DNA from: Leptobrachium leishanense
Lineage: Eukaryota; Chordata; Amphibia; Anura; Megophryidae
DNA: 64,000 bases
Reading direction: 5' to 3'
Assembly (NCBI GenBank): GCA_009667805.1
Contig: CM019064.1
Location: 77,436,400 to 77,500,399, forward strand
How positions within the stretch are numbered: the first letter of the stretch is position 1; each line of letters begins with the position of its first letter. This document shows, piece after piece, positions 1 to 12,045 of the stretch. Both the position numbers and the translations under genes were made by a program. The notes under the pieces are model-generated. The model worked only from the letters and a program-made list of their open reading frames with translations. It ran no database searches and was not told the origin of the DNA.

Positions 1-288
1 AGGAGGCAAGAAATGGATAAGGGAAAAATCAGGAAGCAGGTAAGAAAATGGCATTGCTAGAGGATTTTGTGCAAATATTTACTGAGCTGTATTTCCCAAC
101 CTGGTCAGCCAGTCTGCAGGCAGTATTAACGGTCAGTACTGACTGCCGGCTAGGTGAGCATAACAGTAGATAAAAGTGCTGTAGAAGGCCTTAGCCAGTT
201 GAAAAAAAATTGCAAACACAAACAAATTCTCTACCTGCTGCTGTAAGTTCCCTTAAGTTTTAGTTCTAGCCAGCAAAATCTAGAAACA

Positions 289-1321
289 TGTAAAAGGAAT
301 AGGCACAAGTGCTTGGTATAATAGGACACACTAGTGTAACCGTTTTACCATGCATAAGAGCAGTATTGATATATAAAGTTTTGAGTAATCACTCCTTTAT
401 CAATGCTACATGCCCTCAACAGTGTTAACTCACCAAATACATAAAGAAATGAAATTCACCCCCCCCCCAAAGTTTCTAGGTGGACAGCCGATTCCAAGAT
501 CGTGCTGAGTTAGGCTAAGGTCAGACGAAAGCATTTTTAACGTGCGTTTAGCCGCACGAAATCACGGCCGTGCTAGCAGCAAATGACGTCCAATGCCGGG
601 GAACATACGACGTACGGCCGCACGAAAGTTCGTCCGTGCAACGCAAGTGGCAAACGAACGCATTTTTTCAAGAACGTCAAACCGCTAGTACTGACGTACA
701 GAGTGCGCTGCGGCCGCATAGCGGCGTGTTTGCGTGATTGGGAGACGTCAGACGCTGCACACGTCCGGCCAACATAACGTCCAGACGCAAAAGGGTTTTA
801 TTGATGATCCGTACAAAATCACGGATGAAAATGCGCATCGTATGACCACTATCGCGTATTCCGTGAAAAAATACGTCCATTCGTTCAGACGCACTTTTTC
901 AAGGACAACGTGAAAAATGCGTTCGTCTGACCCTAGCCTAAAGGTTCCAGAGTTTGGCTGGATGGTTTCTTCATCTTGGTTTCAGCCATCCAGAGCTATG
1001 GTCCAATATGTTCTTCCTGTCTCTGGTAGATGTGATTGCTTCAGAACTCAATGGGTACATGACCAGCTGGCCAAACCCTGGAACTTGCATTCAGCACCAT
1101 TTTGGAATCCCATGCACAGTTGGAAAGTACATTGGTGGGGGTTGAATTTAATTTCTGTATATACAGTATTTGGTACTTCGACACTGTGTGAAGGCATGTA
1201 CAATTGTTAAAGGGATGAATCTTCAAGATGTTCGCAGTCATACTGCTAATCTACATAATAGAAGAGTTCCACTAGTGTACCCTATTATACCAAGTGCTTG
1301 TGCCTATTCCTTTTACATGTG
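289..1321. repeat. 55-bp inverted repeat flanking a 1-kb segment
   Basis: Bases 289-343 are the near-perfect reverse complement of 1267-1321, with about four mismatches. Weaker similarity continues inward for some tens of bases. The enclosed segment carries the MITE at 513-938. The outer right edge is where the hAT element at 1324 inserted. It may be an old transposon with long terminal inverted repeats, but I find no clear target duplication outside the arms. Confidence 0.6.
513..938 (+). mobile_element. Harbinger-like MITE, copy 1 (426 bp)
   Basis: The ends are inverted repeats: GGCTAAGGTCAGACGAA at the left and the complement of GGCTAGGGTCAGACGAA at the right. A second copy of the same length lies inverted at 4046-4471. 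The flanks are TTA on the left and TAA on the right, fitting the TWA targets of PIF/Harbinger transposons, although in this copy the two triplets are inverted rather than direct. The interior is rich in ACG-type words and partly self-complementary. Two open frames inside are only shadows of the repeat. It has no transposase, so it is non-autonomous. The superfamily is inferred from target length and ends. Confidence 0.75.
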
Positions 1322-1323
1322 AC

Positions 1324-1949
1324 CAGAGGCGTAACTAGAAACCTCAGGGCCCAGGTGTGGGAATCCATGATGCACCCCCTGTCATAATGCACTGGATGTA
1401 ATGTGCTCTATGTATATCTCAAAGAGCTTCACAGTAATATGCAGTGTGTGTGAGCGTATAACAGAGCTCCAAGTGAAAACTCAGAAATAAGTATAAAATA
1501 TTATTAAAATAAATAATATATATTAAAATATTTAATCAATTGAAATACTATTAAGATAAATATAAATTATGTTAATATACTTTTTTTATATTTGTGTTTT
1601 TTTAATATCTTGCATTGTATTACTTTGTATTTCTGCAACTGTAACACTTCAATGTTCTTGAACCCAGGACATACTTGAAAATGAGAGAAATCTCAATGTA
1701 TCCTTCCTGGTAAAATCCTTTTTTAAATAAATAAATAAATAAATATTATTGAAAAATTATATACTTTTTACCTTTTTACCTAACATTTTGTGCAGGGAGG
1801 GGGCTGAATTCCTCTTCATCAAGTGGAAGAGCCTAGGTGAGGTCCCGGCCCCGGGCGAGGTCCAGACCTCGGCAGCTAATTATGGGACCCCCGGACTCAA
1901 GGGCCCAGGTGCCGTGGCACTCACAACACCCCTGGTAGTTATGTCCCTG
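1324..1949. mobile_element. hAT-type MITE with perfect 8-bp target duplication
   Basis: The element begins CAGAGGCGTAACTAG and ends GTAGTTATGTCCCTG, an imperfect terminal inverted repeat of the kind seen in hAT elements. It is flanked by a perfect 8-bp direct duplication, CATGTGAC, at 1316-1323 and 1950-1957, which is diagnostic of hAT insertion. Mirrored GGGCCC segments lie just inside the ends. A SINE 3' end and an AAAT microsatellite sit inside at 1662-1745. There is no transposase frame. Confidence 0.85.
1662..1745 (+). mobile_element. CORE-SINE 3' end, truncated
   Basis: The stretch matches the 3' part of the fuller SINE at 36996-37205: a shared block around CATACTTGAAAATGAGAG, then TCCTTCCTGGTAAAAT, then an AAAT microsatellite tail. 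The tRNA-like head is absent. It sits inside the hAT MITE at 1324-1949. Confidence 0.7.
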
Positions 1950-1957
1950 CATGTGAC

Positions 1958-2609
1958 CAAAATATTCTTTTTAAGGATTATGTAGGCTATTAACAAATAA
2001 TATACAGTAAGACTCAGACATTGCCAGGAGGACTATTATCTTCTCACTGATAAGAATTACAGTAAATGGCATGATGTATCTATTCACTGTCAGAACAACA
2101 TCCCCTGCCCGATAACTCTAATGTGCCCCTTCACATGAGTGGACACGAGACATAAGGGTTGGAGGAGTGGAGCTTCTCCCACTGACTGGAGGAGGCATCT
2201 GTCTGATTGAAGCGTGTGCCAGTCAGTGGGGGAAGCTCTGCTTGGGGCATAATTATTGAAAAATAAGCCTGTTTCATTTGCATGCACACAGATCTCCAAG
2301 TGTAACACATAGAGGTCCCACGTCATTCTCCAGGAATATAACAGCAAGAGAAGAAAAAAAACACTAGTGTCAAACCAAAACCATCTCTAATCTGAAATCA
2401 ATTTACAAGGTATTACATAAGTTATAGAAGCCAGTATCCATGAAACGTCCACATAAAAGTGTTTGTATAAGGGGGATACGCTGTCACCCTCCAAGGGGTA
2501 ACAGAGAGTCCAATATACACTATTTGTTGTGTAGTAATTGAATATTAAATACTTTCTATACTAATTGTTAGTTGTACTTTCTATACTATGCATTATTTAC
2601 ATATTATAC
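1958..2609. other. No gene seen; small inverted repeat
   Basis: I see no coding region. A roughly 20-bp imperfect inverted repeat pairs bases near 2170-2190 with 2219-2238, around GGAGCTTCTCCCACTGACTGG. The rest is AT-rich sequence that I cannot assign. Confidence 0.4.
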
Positions 2610-2612
2610 TAT

Positions 2613-3497
2613 CAGGGTTATTCAAAGAGAACCAAATGGCTACCAAAAGGTAACCGAACGCTGAAAATCTGCTATCCGGAGAGCAGGCAATTCGCCAAAT
2701 CCTGGCGAATTGCCTGCACATACGGTGGCTGTTCGTTGCCTGTTCGAGGGCAGTGAATCCCCATAGAGAAGCAATGCTTCGGCTATTCAGAGAGCAAAAC
2801 CCAGCAGTGAAAAGTTGCCGAATTGCCCTGCCATTCGGTGGTTTAATTCAGCAGGATTATTCAGTCGAATCCCATAGGCTGCAATGTTAAAAAATATTCC
2901 CGTTTTAATTTAATATCTAATAAACCGTTCATTACAATATTCCTCAGTAAAAAGTCTCTTTATTTAAAGATTTTTTGGGATATTTTAAGCATTTTTCAGG
3001 ATTTTTTTGCCCAAATTTTTTTTCCGGCTTTTTTTTTTTTAAACGTTTCTTCTTTTTTCTGTAACAGCCCTTTTTATTATCATTCATTGGATCTTATATG
3101 TAAATTTCAGACATTTTCGCTCAGTAGTTTCGTTACAAACAGCGTTTCACTTTTCAAACATTCAAGTCAACAGTTTTTGGGGGGGTTTTCTCACTCCATT
3201 TGTCTGCGGCGTCGGCTTTTTCCGTCGGCTGCGCTACGTGTTATTGGCTCCATTTTTTTCCGTTTTGGGCGGGGTTAATCCAGATGTTTTTGCGGGTTTT
3301 CGGTGTGCATTCCCCGGGTTTTGTGGAGAGTTTTCGGCAGGTTTGCGGCGGCTTTTCCCTACAATTCAGGGACCCTGTGGTGCTCGTTGAATACACCGCA
3401 GAGTCGCCGAAATGGGATCGCCAAATCGAACTGAATTGAGGAGAACGAAAAGTCACCGAACGTGCGCTGACTTATTGATTCTCTTTGAATAACCCTG
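2613..3497 (+). mobile_element. Family A MITE, copy 1 (885 bp, 3-bp target duplication)
   Basis: The left end is CAGGGTTATTCAAAGAGA and the right end is its reverse complement. It is flanked by the direct triplet TAT at 2610-2612 and 3498-3500. The left half has phrases that recur in the other copies (AGAGCAGGCAATTCGCCAAA; CCCATAGAGAAGCAATGCTTC). The right half is GC-rich and ends in a subterminal hairpin around AAAAGTCACCGAACGTGC. Other copies lie at 20214-20937, 33937-34838 and 58498-59440, with partial copies near 23636 and 62835. No transposase is encoded. The 3-bp target is seen in several copies, but I could not assign a superfamily. Confidence 0.85.
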
Positions 3498-3833
3498 TAT
3501 ATTTTCGTTAATAATAAAGGAAAGGCATATGTAAATGTAGGGTGCCTCTGGTGGAAATACAGGCACCTACTAAATAGTCCTTGAATAAATCCTCTAAATA
3601 GAGATATGTTTACCATATTTCCAACACTGGAAACTGAAACAAAACGTGTTTTGTAACTTATTCTGTAAATTGTTACAAAACTTATTTGCATGATAAAACT
3701 AACAGTACCCCTCATTTGAAGAGCCTGGCTGTGTAGGTTTTTTTAACATGTATACTTGTTATATACCTCTACCATATGTGAACTCAATGGGAAGCTAGAG
3801 CTTTTTAATTACTGCAGGTAGAGTTTATTTTAA

Positions 3834-3906
3834 CCCCTTAAGAACCAAGGGTCTTTAAAGTCAATGCATTTATGATGTAACAGTTACGTCGTTGGTCCTT
3901 AAGGGG
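3834..3906. mobile_element. 73-bp TTAA-target miniature element
   Basis: The ends CCCCTTAAGAACCAAGG and the complement of CCCCTTAAGGACCAACG form an inverted repeat, and TTAA flanks both sides (3830-3833, 3907-3910). Target TTAA with CCC-starting ends is typical of piggyBac-type elements. At 73 bp it is little more than two ends. Confidence 0.65.
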
Positions 3907-4045
3907 TTAAAAAAATTGTGGTTGTACACAGTGTGGCACCTATATTACGGTGGCTTATTTTAATAGGGTGCAATCTAATTTCCAGCTTAACCAAAATTCT
4001 ACTACATATCAAGGACTGCAAATCAAAACATAAAATGTTGCTTTA

Positions 4046-4471
4046 GGCTAGGGTCAGACGAACGCATTTTTCGCGTCGTCCGTGAAAAAGTGCGGTCGAA
4101 CGAATGGACGTATTTTTCACGGAGTACGCGATAGCGGTCATACGATGCGCATTTTCGTCCGTGATTTTGTACGGATCATCAATAAAACACTTTTTGCGTC
4201 TGGACGTTATGTTGGCCGGACGTGTGCAGCGTCTGACGTCTCCCAATCACGCAAACACGCCGCTATGCGGCCGCAGCGCACTCTGTACGTCAGTAGTAGC
4301 GGTTTGACGTTCTCGAAAAAATGCGTTCGTTTGCCACTTGCGTTGCACGGACGAACTTTCGTGCGGCCGTTCGTCGTATGTTCCCCGGCATTGGACGTCA
4401 TTTGCTGCTAGCACGGCCGTGATTTCGTGCGGCTAAACGCACGTTAAAACTGCTTTCGTCTGACCTTAGCC
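4046..4471 (-). mobile_element. Harbinger-like MITE, copy 2 (426 bp)
   Basis: This is the inverted counterpart of 513-938, with the same length and near-identical interior. It is flanked by a direct TTA duplication at 4043-4045 and 4472-4474, the TWA target typical of PIF/Harbinger elements. There is no transposase. The two copies sit in opposite orientation 3.1 kb apart. Confidence 0.8.
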
Positions 4472-4474
4472 TTA

Positions 4475-4938
4475 ATCAAAGTGCAATATTCTGTTGGATA
4501 TCTGGCACTCCCTTCTTTTTTAGTAAAAACGCCCATAAAACCATATTTGCTGTGGCCAGGGCTGTAGCTTCTAAAATATATACTATATTTACTGTACTTT
4601 TGTCTCTCAGGCAGCTAACGTTTTTTAAATACAGATATGCGTTCTGTAAAAAATTTTTTGCAGGAAAATGCTTTTTTTTATATTGAGGGTGTGCAAGGTG
4701 CACATACAGTAAGCCCTCTTAAGTCGATCTAAGGTGACAGTCCAGACATTTGGAGCATTATTTTTCTGAAGTCAACTAAAAGCCTTTAAAATCTTTTTCC
4801 CACAGACAAAAATGAAACATTGATTAGGAAATTGTGTATTAAAAAAAAATACCTTTGTTATACAATTATCATTTCTGTTAGCAATAAAAAGTAGAAAGCA
4901 ATGCAAAGGATAGAGGAAATTAGAGACATTAAACTACA
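4475..4938. other. No gene seen
   Basis: AT-rich sequence lying between the Harbinger-like MITE and the first Tc1 element. I recognise no coding or repeat signature. Confidence 0.4.
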
Positions 4939-4940
4939 TA

Positions 4941-6545
4941 CAGTTGTGTTCAAAATTATTCAACCCCCACTGAAATTTAGTGTTTTGGCCAGTTTGACAT
5001 TGATTTTGATCATTCAGTCATCTTGCTTACAATTAAATCAAAGAGGCACGTGTAGGTCAGACAAATATAACATAACATTTATAATGAAATAACCACAAAT
5101 GTCTTTTCTGTGCTCACATCATTATCAGTTTTATTCAACCCCCAAGTGACATTCAATCTTAGTACTTAGTACAAGATCCTTTTACAGTTATAACAGCTTT
5201 TAAACGTGAAGCATAGCTTGACACAAGTGTCTTGCAGCGATCTACGGCTATCTTCGCCCATTCGTCATGGGCAAAAGCCTCCAGTTCAGTCACATTCTTA
5301 GGCTTGCGCACTGCAACTGCTTTCTTTAAGTCCCACCAGAGGTTCTCAATCGGATTTAAGTCAGGTGACTACGATGGCCACTCCAAAATGTTCCAGCCTT
5401 TAATCTGCAACCATGCTCTAGTGGACTTGGAGGTATGCTTGGGATCATTGTCCTGTTGAAAGGTCCAACGTCTCCCAAGTCTCAGGTTTGTGACGGACTG
5501 CATCACATTGTCATCCAATATCTCCTGGTACTGAAGAGAATTCATGGTACCTTGCACACGCTGAAGCTTCCCTGTACCTGCAGAAGCAAAACAGCCCCAA
5601 AGCATGATTGACCCCCCCGCCATGCTTCACAGTAGGCAAGGTGTTCTTTTCTTCATAGGCCTTGTTCTTCCTCCTCCAAACATAGCGTTGATCCATGGGC
5701 CCAAACAGTTCTAATTTTGTTTCATCAGTACACAGAACACTTCTGTGGTTTGTCCACATGACTTTTGGCATACTGCAGTCGACTCTTCTTATTCTTTGGA
5801 GACAGCAAGGGGGTGCGCCTGGGAGTTCTGGCATGGAGGCCTTCATTACGCAGTGTACGCCGTATTGTCTGAGCTGAAACTTCAGTACCCACATCTGACA
5901 AATCTTTTCTCAGTTCCTCAGCAGTCACACGGGGACTTTTCTCCACTCTACGCTTCAGGTAGCGCACAGCAGTCGAAGTCAGCATCTTCTTTCTGCCACG
6001 ACCAGGTAGCGTTTCAACAGTGCCCTTTGCCTTGAATTTGCGAATGATGCTTCCTATGGTCTCTCTTGGTATGTTTAACATCTTTGCAATCTTCTTATAG
6101 CCATTGCCCTTCCTGTGAAGAGTAATCACCTCTTCTCTTGTCTTTCTGGACCATTCTCTTGACTTCACCATGTTTGTAACCACACCAGTAAATGTCTAGA
6201 AGGAGCTGAGTATCAGTCATTTTAAAGCTGCCTAATTGGTGCTTATTAAGCTTTATTGCTGCTCCGTGACATCCACAGGTGTTTTCAATACCTGATTGAA
6301 AACACTTGAATGAACCTCTGTTCTTCAGAGTGGTAGTCTTTAAGGGGTTGAATAATTGTGTCAATGAAGAATTCACAAAATAAACATTTACTACTGTATT
6401 ACAAAACCAATTGATGTCATTTTAGTTGCATATGGTTCTTTAAAAAGTCCTTGTAGGATTTCATTCTGAATACAATTACAAATGTACACTAAATTCCCTA
6501 AAACCCTTTACAGCATTGGGGGTTGAATAATTTTGAACACAACTG
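4941..6545 (-). mobile_element. Tc1-like transposon, copy 1 (1605 bp, defective)
   Basis: The terminal inverted repeats start CAGTTGTGTTCAAAATTATT at both ends, with a TA target duplication at 4939-4940 and 6546-6547. Length and ends fit a full-length Tc1/mariner-superfamily element. The transposase lies on the minus strand at about 5159-6171 and is broken. A second, shorter copy lies in the opposite orientation at 8565-10052. Confidence 0.95.
5159..6171 (-). pseudogene. Tc1-family transposase, frameshifted
   Basis: A minus-strand DD34E transposase for cut-and-paste movement of the surrounding element. The start chosen (MVKSREWSRKTREE) is the usual Tc1 start; a few codons lie in frame upstream, to 6183. 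The N-terminal half holds the paired helix-turn-helix (NIPRETIGSIIRKF), then a GRGRKK hook. The catalytic motifs are all recognisable: TDETKLELF for the first Asp, DNDPKHTS for the second, and a final Glu in an [12 protein letters not shown] motif. Lesions: a frameshift just before the TDET motif; one extra G in the G run at 5612-5618, compared with the second copy; and a CAG-to-TAG stop after the EWPS motif near 5370. It cannot make an active protein. Confidence 0.92.
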
Positions 6546-6696
6546 TATGTCCTCTTGCCAAGCTGCAGATATTATATTAGTATTTTGTAGACGGTTGTGT
6601 GGCCATAAAATTTGGTTGAGTTAAGCAGATTTCTGCTTGACGATATTTAGGATTCTGACACATTTCGGATGCAGACAGGTCAGGTGGTACAGCTTT

Positions 6697-7245
6697 ACGA
6701 TATTATTATCCTTTATTTATATAGCGCCACATATTACCACAGCTTTTTACAAGATCAGTGTACAAGGTGTTGATACATTGGAATACCACGCATGGGTGGT
6801 GACCTGATTCAGGGGACCCTGTTCCCAGGGGAATTTCCAATCTATGAGATGTACAAGTTTTTTGTAAGGTAGGCGCAACCATATCGTTAGGTGTTTTGCC
6901 CAAGGGCACTCACTGGTGGCGTCTTCTGAGTGGGATCAGGTCATCTTTCCATGATTGTAGATCAGCGACCTGGTGGTTAGATTGAACTTGCTTCTCCACA
7001 GTTGTATTGGAAGGATGTGCTGAACGGGATTTGACTTGCCTCTCCACAGTTGTATTGGAGGGATGTGCTGTATGGTATTTTGGCTTGCTTCTCCACAGTT
7101 GTATTGGAGGGATGTGCTGAATGGTATGTCGACTTGCTTCTCCACAGTCGAAGGGTAGAGAGTGAGACGTTATCACTGGACTCCACAGCCGACATTGTGT
7201 GGTAGGCAAGTTTGTACCATTAGGTGTCTCCACGTTTATGGAGCA
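6697..7245 (-). mobile_element. Retroposon with L2-like 3' tail and CORE segment
   Basis: Read on the minus strand, the block ends in a tail that contains GGCGCTATATAAATAAAGG, a 3' end shared by L2-type LINEs and their SINE partners. Upstream, GTGCCCTTGGGCAAAACACC resembles the CORE region of MIR-like SINEs. The older part was expanded into a minisatellite at 6986-7147. The exact family is uncertain. Confidence 0.55.
6986..7147. repeat. 49-bp minisatellite, about 3.5 copies
   Basis: The word CTTGCTTCTCCACAGTTGTA recurs with minor changes at about 6987, 7035, 7083 and 7133, a period of 48-49 bp. The open frames across it on the minus strand are a consequence of the repeat. Confidence 0.8.
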
Positions 7246-7249
7246 GTGA

Positions 7250-8560
7250 TGCTACTTCTACTCCATCCAGGCGGTACTGTTATTTCGGAAGCGTAGAAAC
7301 TTTTGATATAAATTCAAATACGCTTGATTTTGATGTCTAAAAAATGTCATTGCATTTGACTGTAAGGCAGCCCTTTTCATGTCAAGAACATGACAAGAAG
7401 CAATTGAAAAACTTCACACTTACAAAATAGGGCAGCCCTTTTCATACAATGCTCATTGCAAACACACTCAGCTTTTGAAATATATTAAAAGGGAAACCTT
7501 TTTCATGTCATGGTCGACTTTAAAAAAATTAAAACACTCAAAGATCCACAATATATAGGGCTTTCAAGAATCACAGTTGATTCCATTATAGTCATATCCA
7601 GGTGCTGTGATGGGATGTGCTCAACATAGGTGGAAGTAGGTTTCCCGAAAGCCCTCATTTATCTGCTTTCAATTGTCTACACCAAAAACTTTGGTTTCAA
7701 GTCTATAGAAATAATCTTGTATAATTAGGGTGGGTTCTGTCATAAAATGTGACTTCAAGTAGTGTTTAAACATGTAGAGCAAAAAAATTGGGAAAAGGGC
7801 GTTCAGCACATGAGTGAGAAACAATATTAAAAACGCAAACATGCATCTATTCACCCAGAACTTGCTGCAGTGGGGGAGCATGAGGCTGCCATAGCACACA
7901 CATACTAATATTTACACTCCGCGAAGAACACATATTCTCCTAATAGGAACAGGTTCACATCAATACATAGTGCGGTGTTCAGTGCAGGTGATAAATATGA
8001 GGAACATCATGGTGAGCTACCTATGTTTTGGACATTTCAGATCTAGGTTACCTTGGTACTAAAATTAGTAGCATGTCAGTAGCAATGAGGTGGAAGCATT
8101 GTGTTTCAAAGAAAGGAGATTTCCGACCTCAACCTCTGTTTTTTTAACATGAAAATGTAATCATCAATGGCTATAACTGTCTTCCTCCAGTCTTCTTAGA
8201 AAATTTGTCCTTAAGAGCATGATGTCTATTTATGGATGTATAAGCCATAAAACAGATCTATGAGAACAGGCAGGGTAGTGTAGATTACATACTGTAACAG
8301 CTGGGGTAGTGAACAAATGGCGCTTGAACAAGAAGACGTTTCCGAATACAGGATGCGTTTGGGACAAAACCAGGTGGGATCATCAAACTCCGAGACAAGA
8401 ATTATGATTTATTTTGCGAGTTAATATTCTATCCTCAATAAACCCAGACTTAATTTCAGAACAATTTAGATGCTTATGATACCTTTTTTCCTCTCGTTTT
8501 TTTTATGCAGCTGTATGGTATGAGCTCGTCTGATTTTACAAGGTATATTCACAGTGTACA
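7250..8560. other. No gene seen (1.3 kb)
   Basis: AT-rich sequence between the two Tc1 copies. A short phrase (GGCAGCCCTTTTCAT) occurs twice near 7367 and 7431. I find no convincing coding or transposon signature. Confidence 0.4.
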
Positions 8561-8564
8561 TGTA

Positions 8565-10052
<1,488 letters not shown>

Positions 10053-10114
10053 TATGCTAATAAATGCAAACAAAAAATTATAAATTTTATTTAATGCAAT
10101 CAACAATACATAAC

Positions 10115-10775
10115 GGGCCATATTACATTGATAACGCTAATGTTAGCGTTCACCTGGTATGAGCGCTAACGTTAGCTCTGGTTGCCCTAGTGTGGGCGGA
10201 CCATATTACAATCCGAACGCTAACGGGTTAAAAAATCCATTAGCGATTCGGATCTTGCACTTTTCAATGCAAGCTTAATGCTAAACATGGGGAGCGCAAA
10301 GAGTTAATTAGTGTTGGGTTTACTAAATCCTAAAGCTAATTAGCGTCCCGCTTCTACAGAATCAGTCAGCACCAGGTAAAATCCCCACAAAAAATCACAT
10401 GCTCACCTCTCATCCCGCAGCGAGAATGGCGGCTCAATCCGCCTCTTCTGGTCACCGGGAGCAGAGCGAGACTGGGGGAAAAAAGTCCCCCAGTCTCCCT
10501 CTGCGAATCAATACGCCGACCTGCCGGATCTTGAAGGCGAGATTCTGCATGTCATGTGACCAGGAGGCGGAAACCTCGATGGAGTCCTATGGACTACATG
10601 GAGGTGACGCTCGCGGTGGCACTTAGCGCTGCCGCAAGCATCCTGAGGATTAGCGCCGTGTTACCGCGCCTGCACCGTAATATCACGCTAAAAAGTGGAT
10701 GCTAAGGGGAAACCTGCAGGTGCGAATTTTTCTCCTTAGCACCCCCGTTTTAGCATGATGAATGTAATATAGCCC
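10115..10775 (+). mobile_element. GGGC-ended MITE, copy 1 (661 bp)
   Basis: It begins GGGCCATATTACATTG and ends CAATGTAATATGGCCC-like in reverse (AATGTAATATAGCCC). Short subterminal inverted words (GCTAACGTTAGC) follow. A related copy lies inverted at 37930-38667 with a perfect GTA target duplication, and a more distant relative at 53871-54609. Flanking triplets here (AAC, ATC) do not match. The interior is GC-rich, and its 75-residue open frame is not a gene that I recognise. Confidence 0.75.
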
Positions 10776-11340
10776 ATCATGTATTGAAATATTAACGAAT
10801 ATATCTAATAATTAATGGTAATCCAACTGGCGGTCCAAAGTCAGCATTAGCAGCATCCGCTGCCCAGATAGAGAGCACAGATCTATTGATAATTAAATGG
10901 TTCTTCATTAATAAAAAAAAGACAGGGCAACAAGGACTCCATAAAAAGCAAAGCGTCCTTCAGCACTTGGCATCTAAATTCAATTAAAAACGCCCTTCTC
11001 TCAAGAATATAAAAGGTGCATGTAGAGGTGGTCGATAAATCTGATTCTTAAATATGGTGGACCATCATGCCACCAGCCAGGTGTCCTACAGTGTCTTCTA
11101 CAAGGAATAGCACTCTATTACTGGTTTTCGTTACTGTACAAAGCACAACGCTGTCATGAATTGCTCAGGTGATAGCTGACACAACCTTTGCAGAATACAT
11201 CACTAGGGATTTGAGGAACATGGGGACAGTGACTTATAGGACCCATTTAGTCTATTTAATTCATCATGGAAATTCAATTTGTATTTGAGAAAGATGCAGA
11301 AAATCTTTTTATATTCTCAATAAAATGAGTAAAGTTCCAA
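10776..11340. other. No gene seen
   Basis: AT-rich sequence without a recognisable gene or transposon end. Confidence 0.4.
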
Positions 11341-11353
11341 ACAAAAAAGAGTA

Positions 11354-11640
11354 AAGGGGTTATTGAGAGATCACTTAATTAGCCACTGAATGGTGAATTT
11401 CCCCGTAAGGTGCAATTTTGTGGCCAATCGACTATTCAAAAAGCTGGACCTTATATATTATTTCAATGCATTTTAAAAGTTGCATTTTTTCTCTTTCCGT
11501 TACCCCTGTTCGGCAGCTGGTTGGCTTTATCCGGCGGCGCTCGGCTGCTGGTGGTAGTCGGTCAGCGGTCTGGTCAGCGATTCGTCGGCAGTGCCACGTC
11601 GACAAAGTCATGGAGCAATATTGCAGTGTAACATATAATA
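11354..11640. mobile_element. Diverged fragment of the GGGTTATTCAC MITE group
   Basis: Phrases such as GGGGTTATTGAGAGA, GTAAGGTGCAATTTTGTGG and a CGGCGGCGCTCGG-type GC block resemble the layout of the elements at 18962-19627 and 21544-23443. I cannot place a clean right end. A decayed copy is likely. Confidence 0.4.
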
Positions 11641-11787
11641 CAGCTTGCGTCAAGGAGACGAATGTGTTCCCTAGAAATGAAGTAAACATAAAAGAGATGT
11701 AATGAACATTGAGCAGAATCTGCTGGTTAGGTTTAAACCTAACCCAAATCCCAGGGCTCGAGTCCTGCGGGAACGCTGTGCCCCGAG

Positions 11788-12033
11788 CCCGAAACAATTT
11801 AGCCGGTCGCCGCGTGTTTTTATCCTACGACCGGGAGCTGGAATGAAGCGCGGCCGCTCGCCTGGGATCCAACAGACAGCCGCGATCTCGCGAGATCAAG
11901 CGATCTCGTGAGATCACGCGATCTCGCGAGACCGCGGCTGGCTGTGTGATCCATCCCAGGCGAGCGGCCACGCTTCATTCCAGCGGCCGCTCGTATTAGG
12001 AAAACCCGCGGCCGCCGGATAAATTGTTTCCGG
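11788..12033. repeat. 246-bp GC-rich imperfect palindrome
   Basis: Sequence from 11788 to about 11900 is largely complementary to about 11915-12033. Shared words include GAATGAAGCG, GGCCGCTCGCCTGGGAT and GAAACAATTT. The centre is a short tandem repeat of GCGATCTCGCGAGATCA (about 17 bp, three units), itself self-complementary. Several GCGGCCGC sites occur. Open frames on the two strands encode matching peptides, as expected of a palindrome. It directly precedes the minisatellite at 12046. Confidence 0.85.
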
Positions 12034-12045
12034 CCTGGCGGAGAG

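Noticed and set aside
6910..7233. Minus frames with repeated HPSNTTVE peptide
   Set aside because: They are artefacts of the 49-bp minisatellite.
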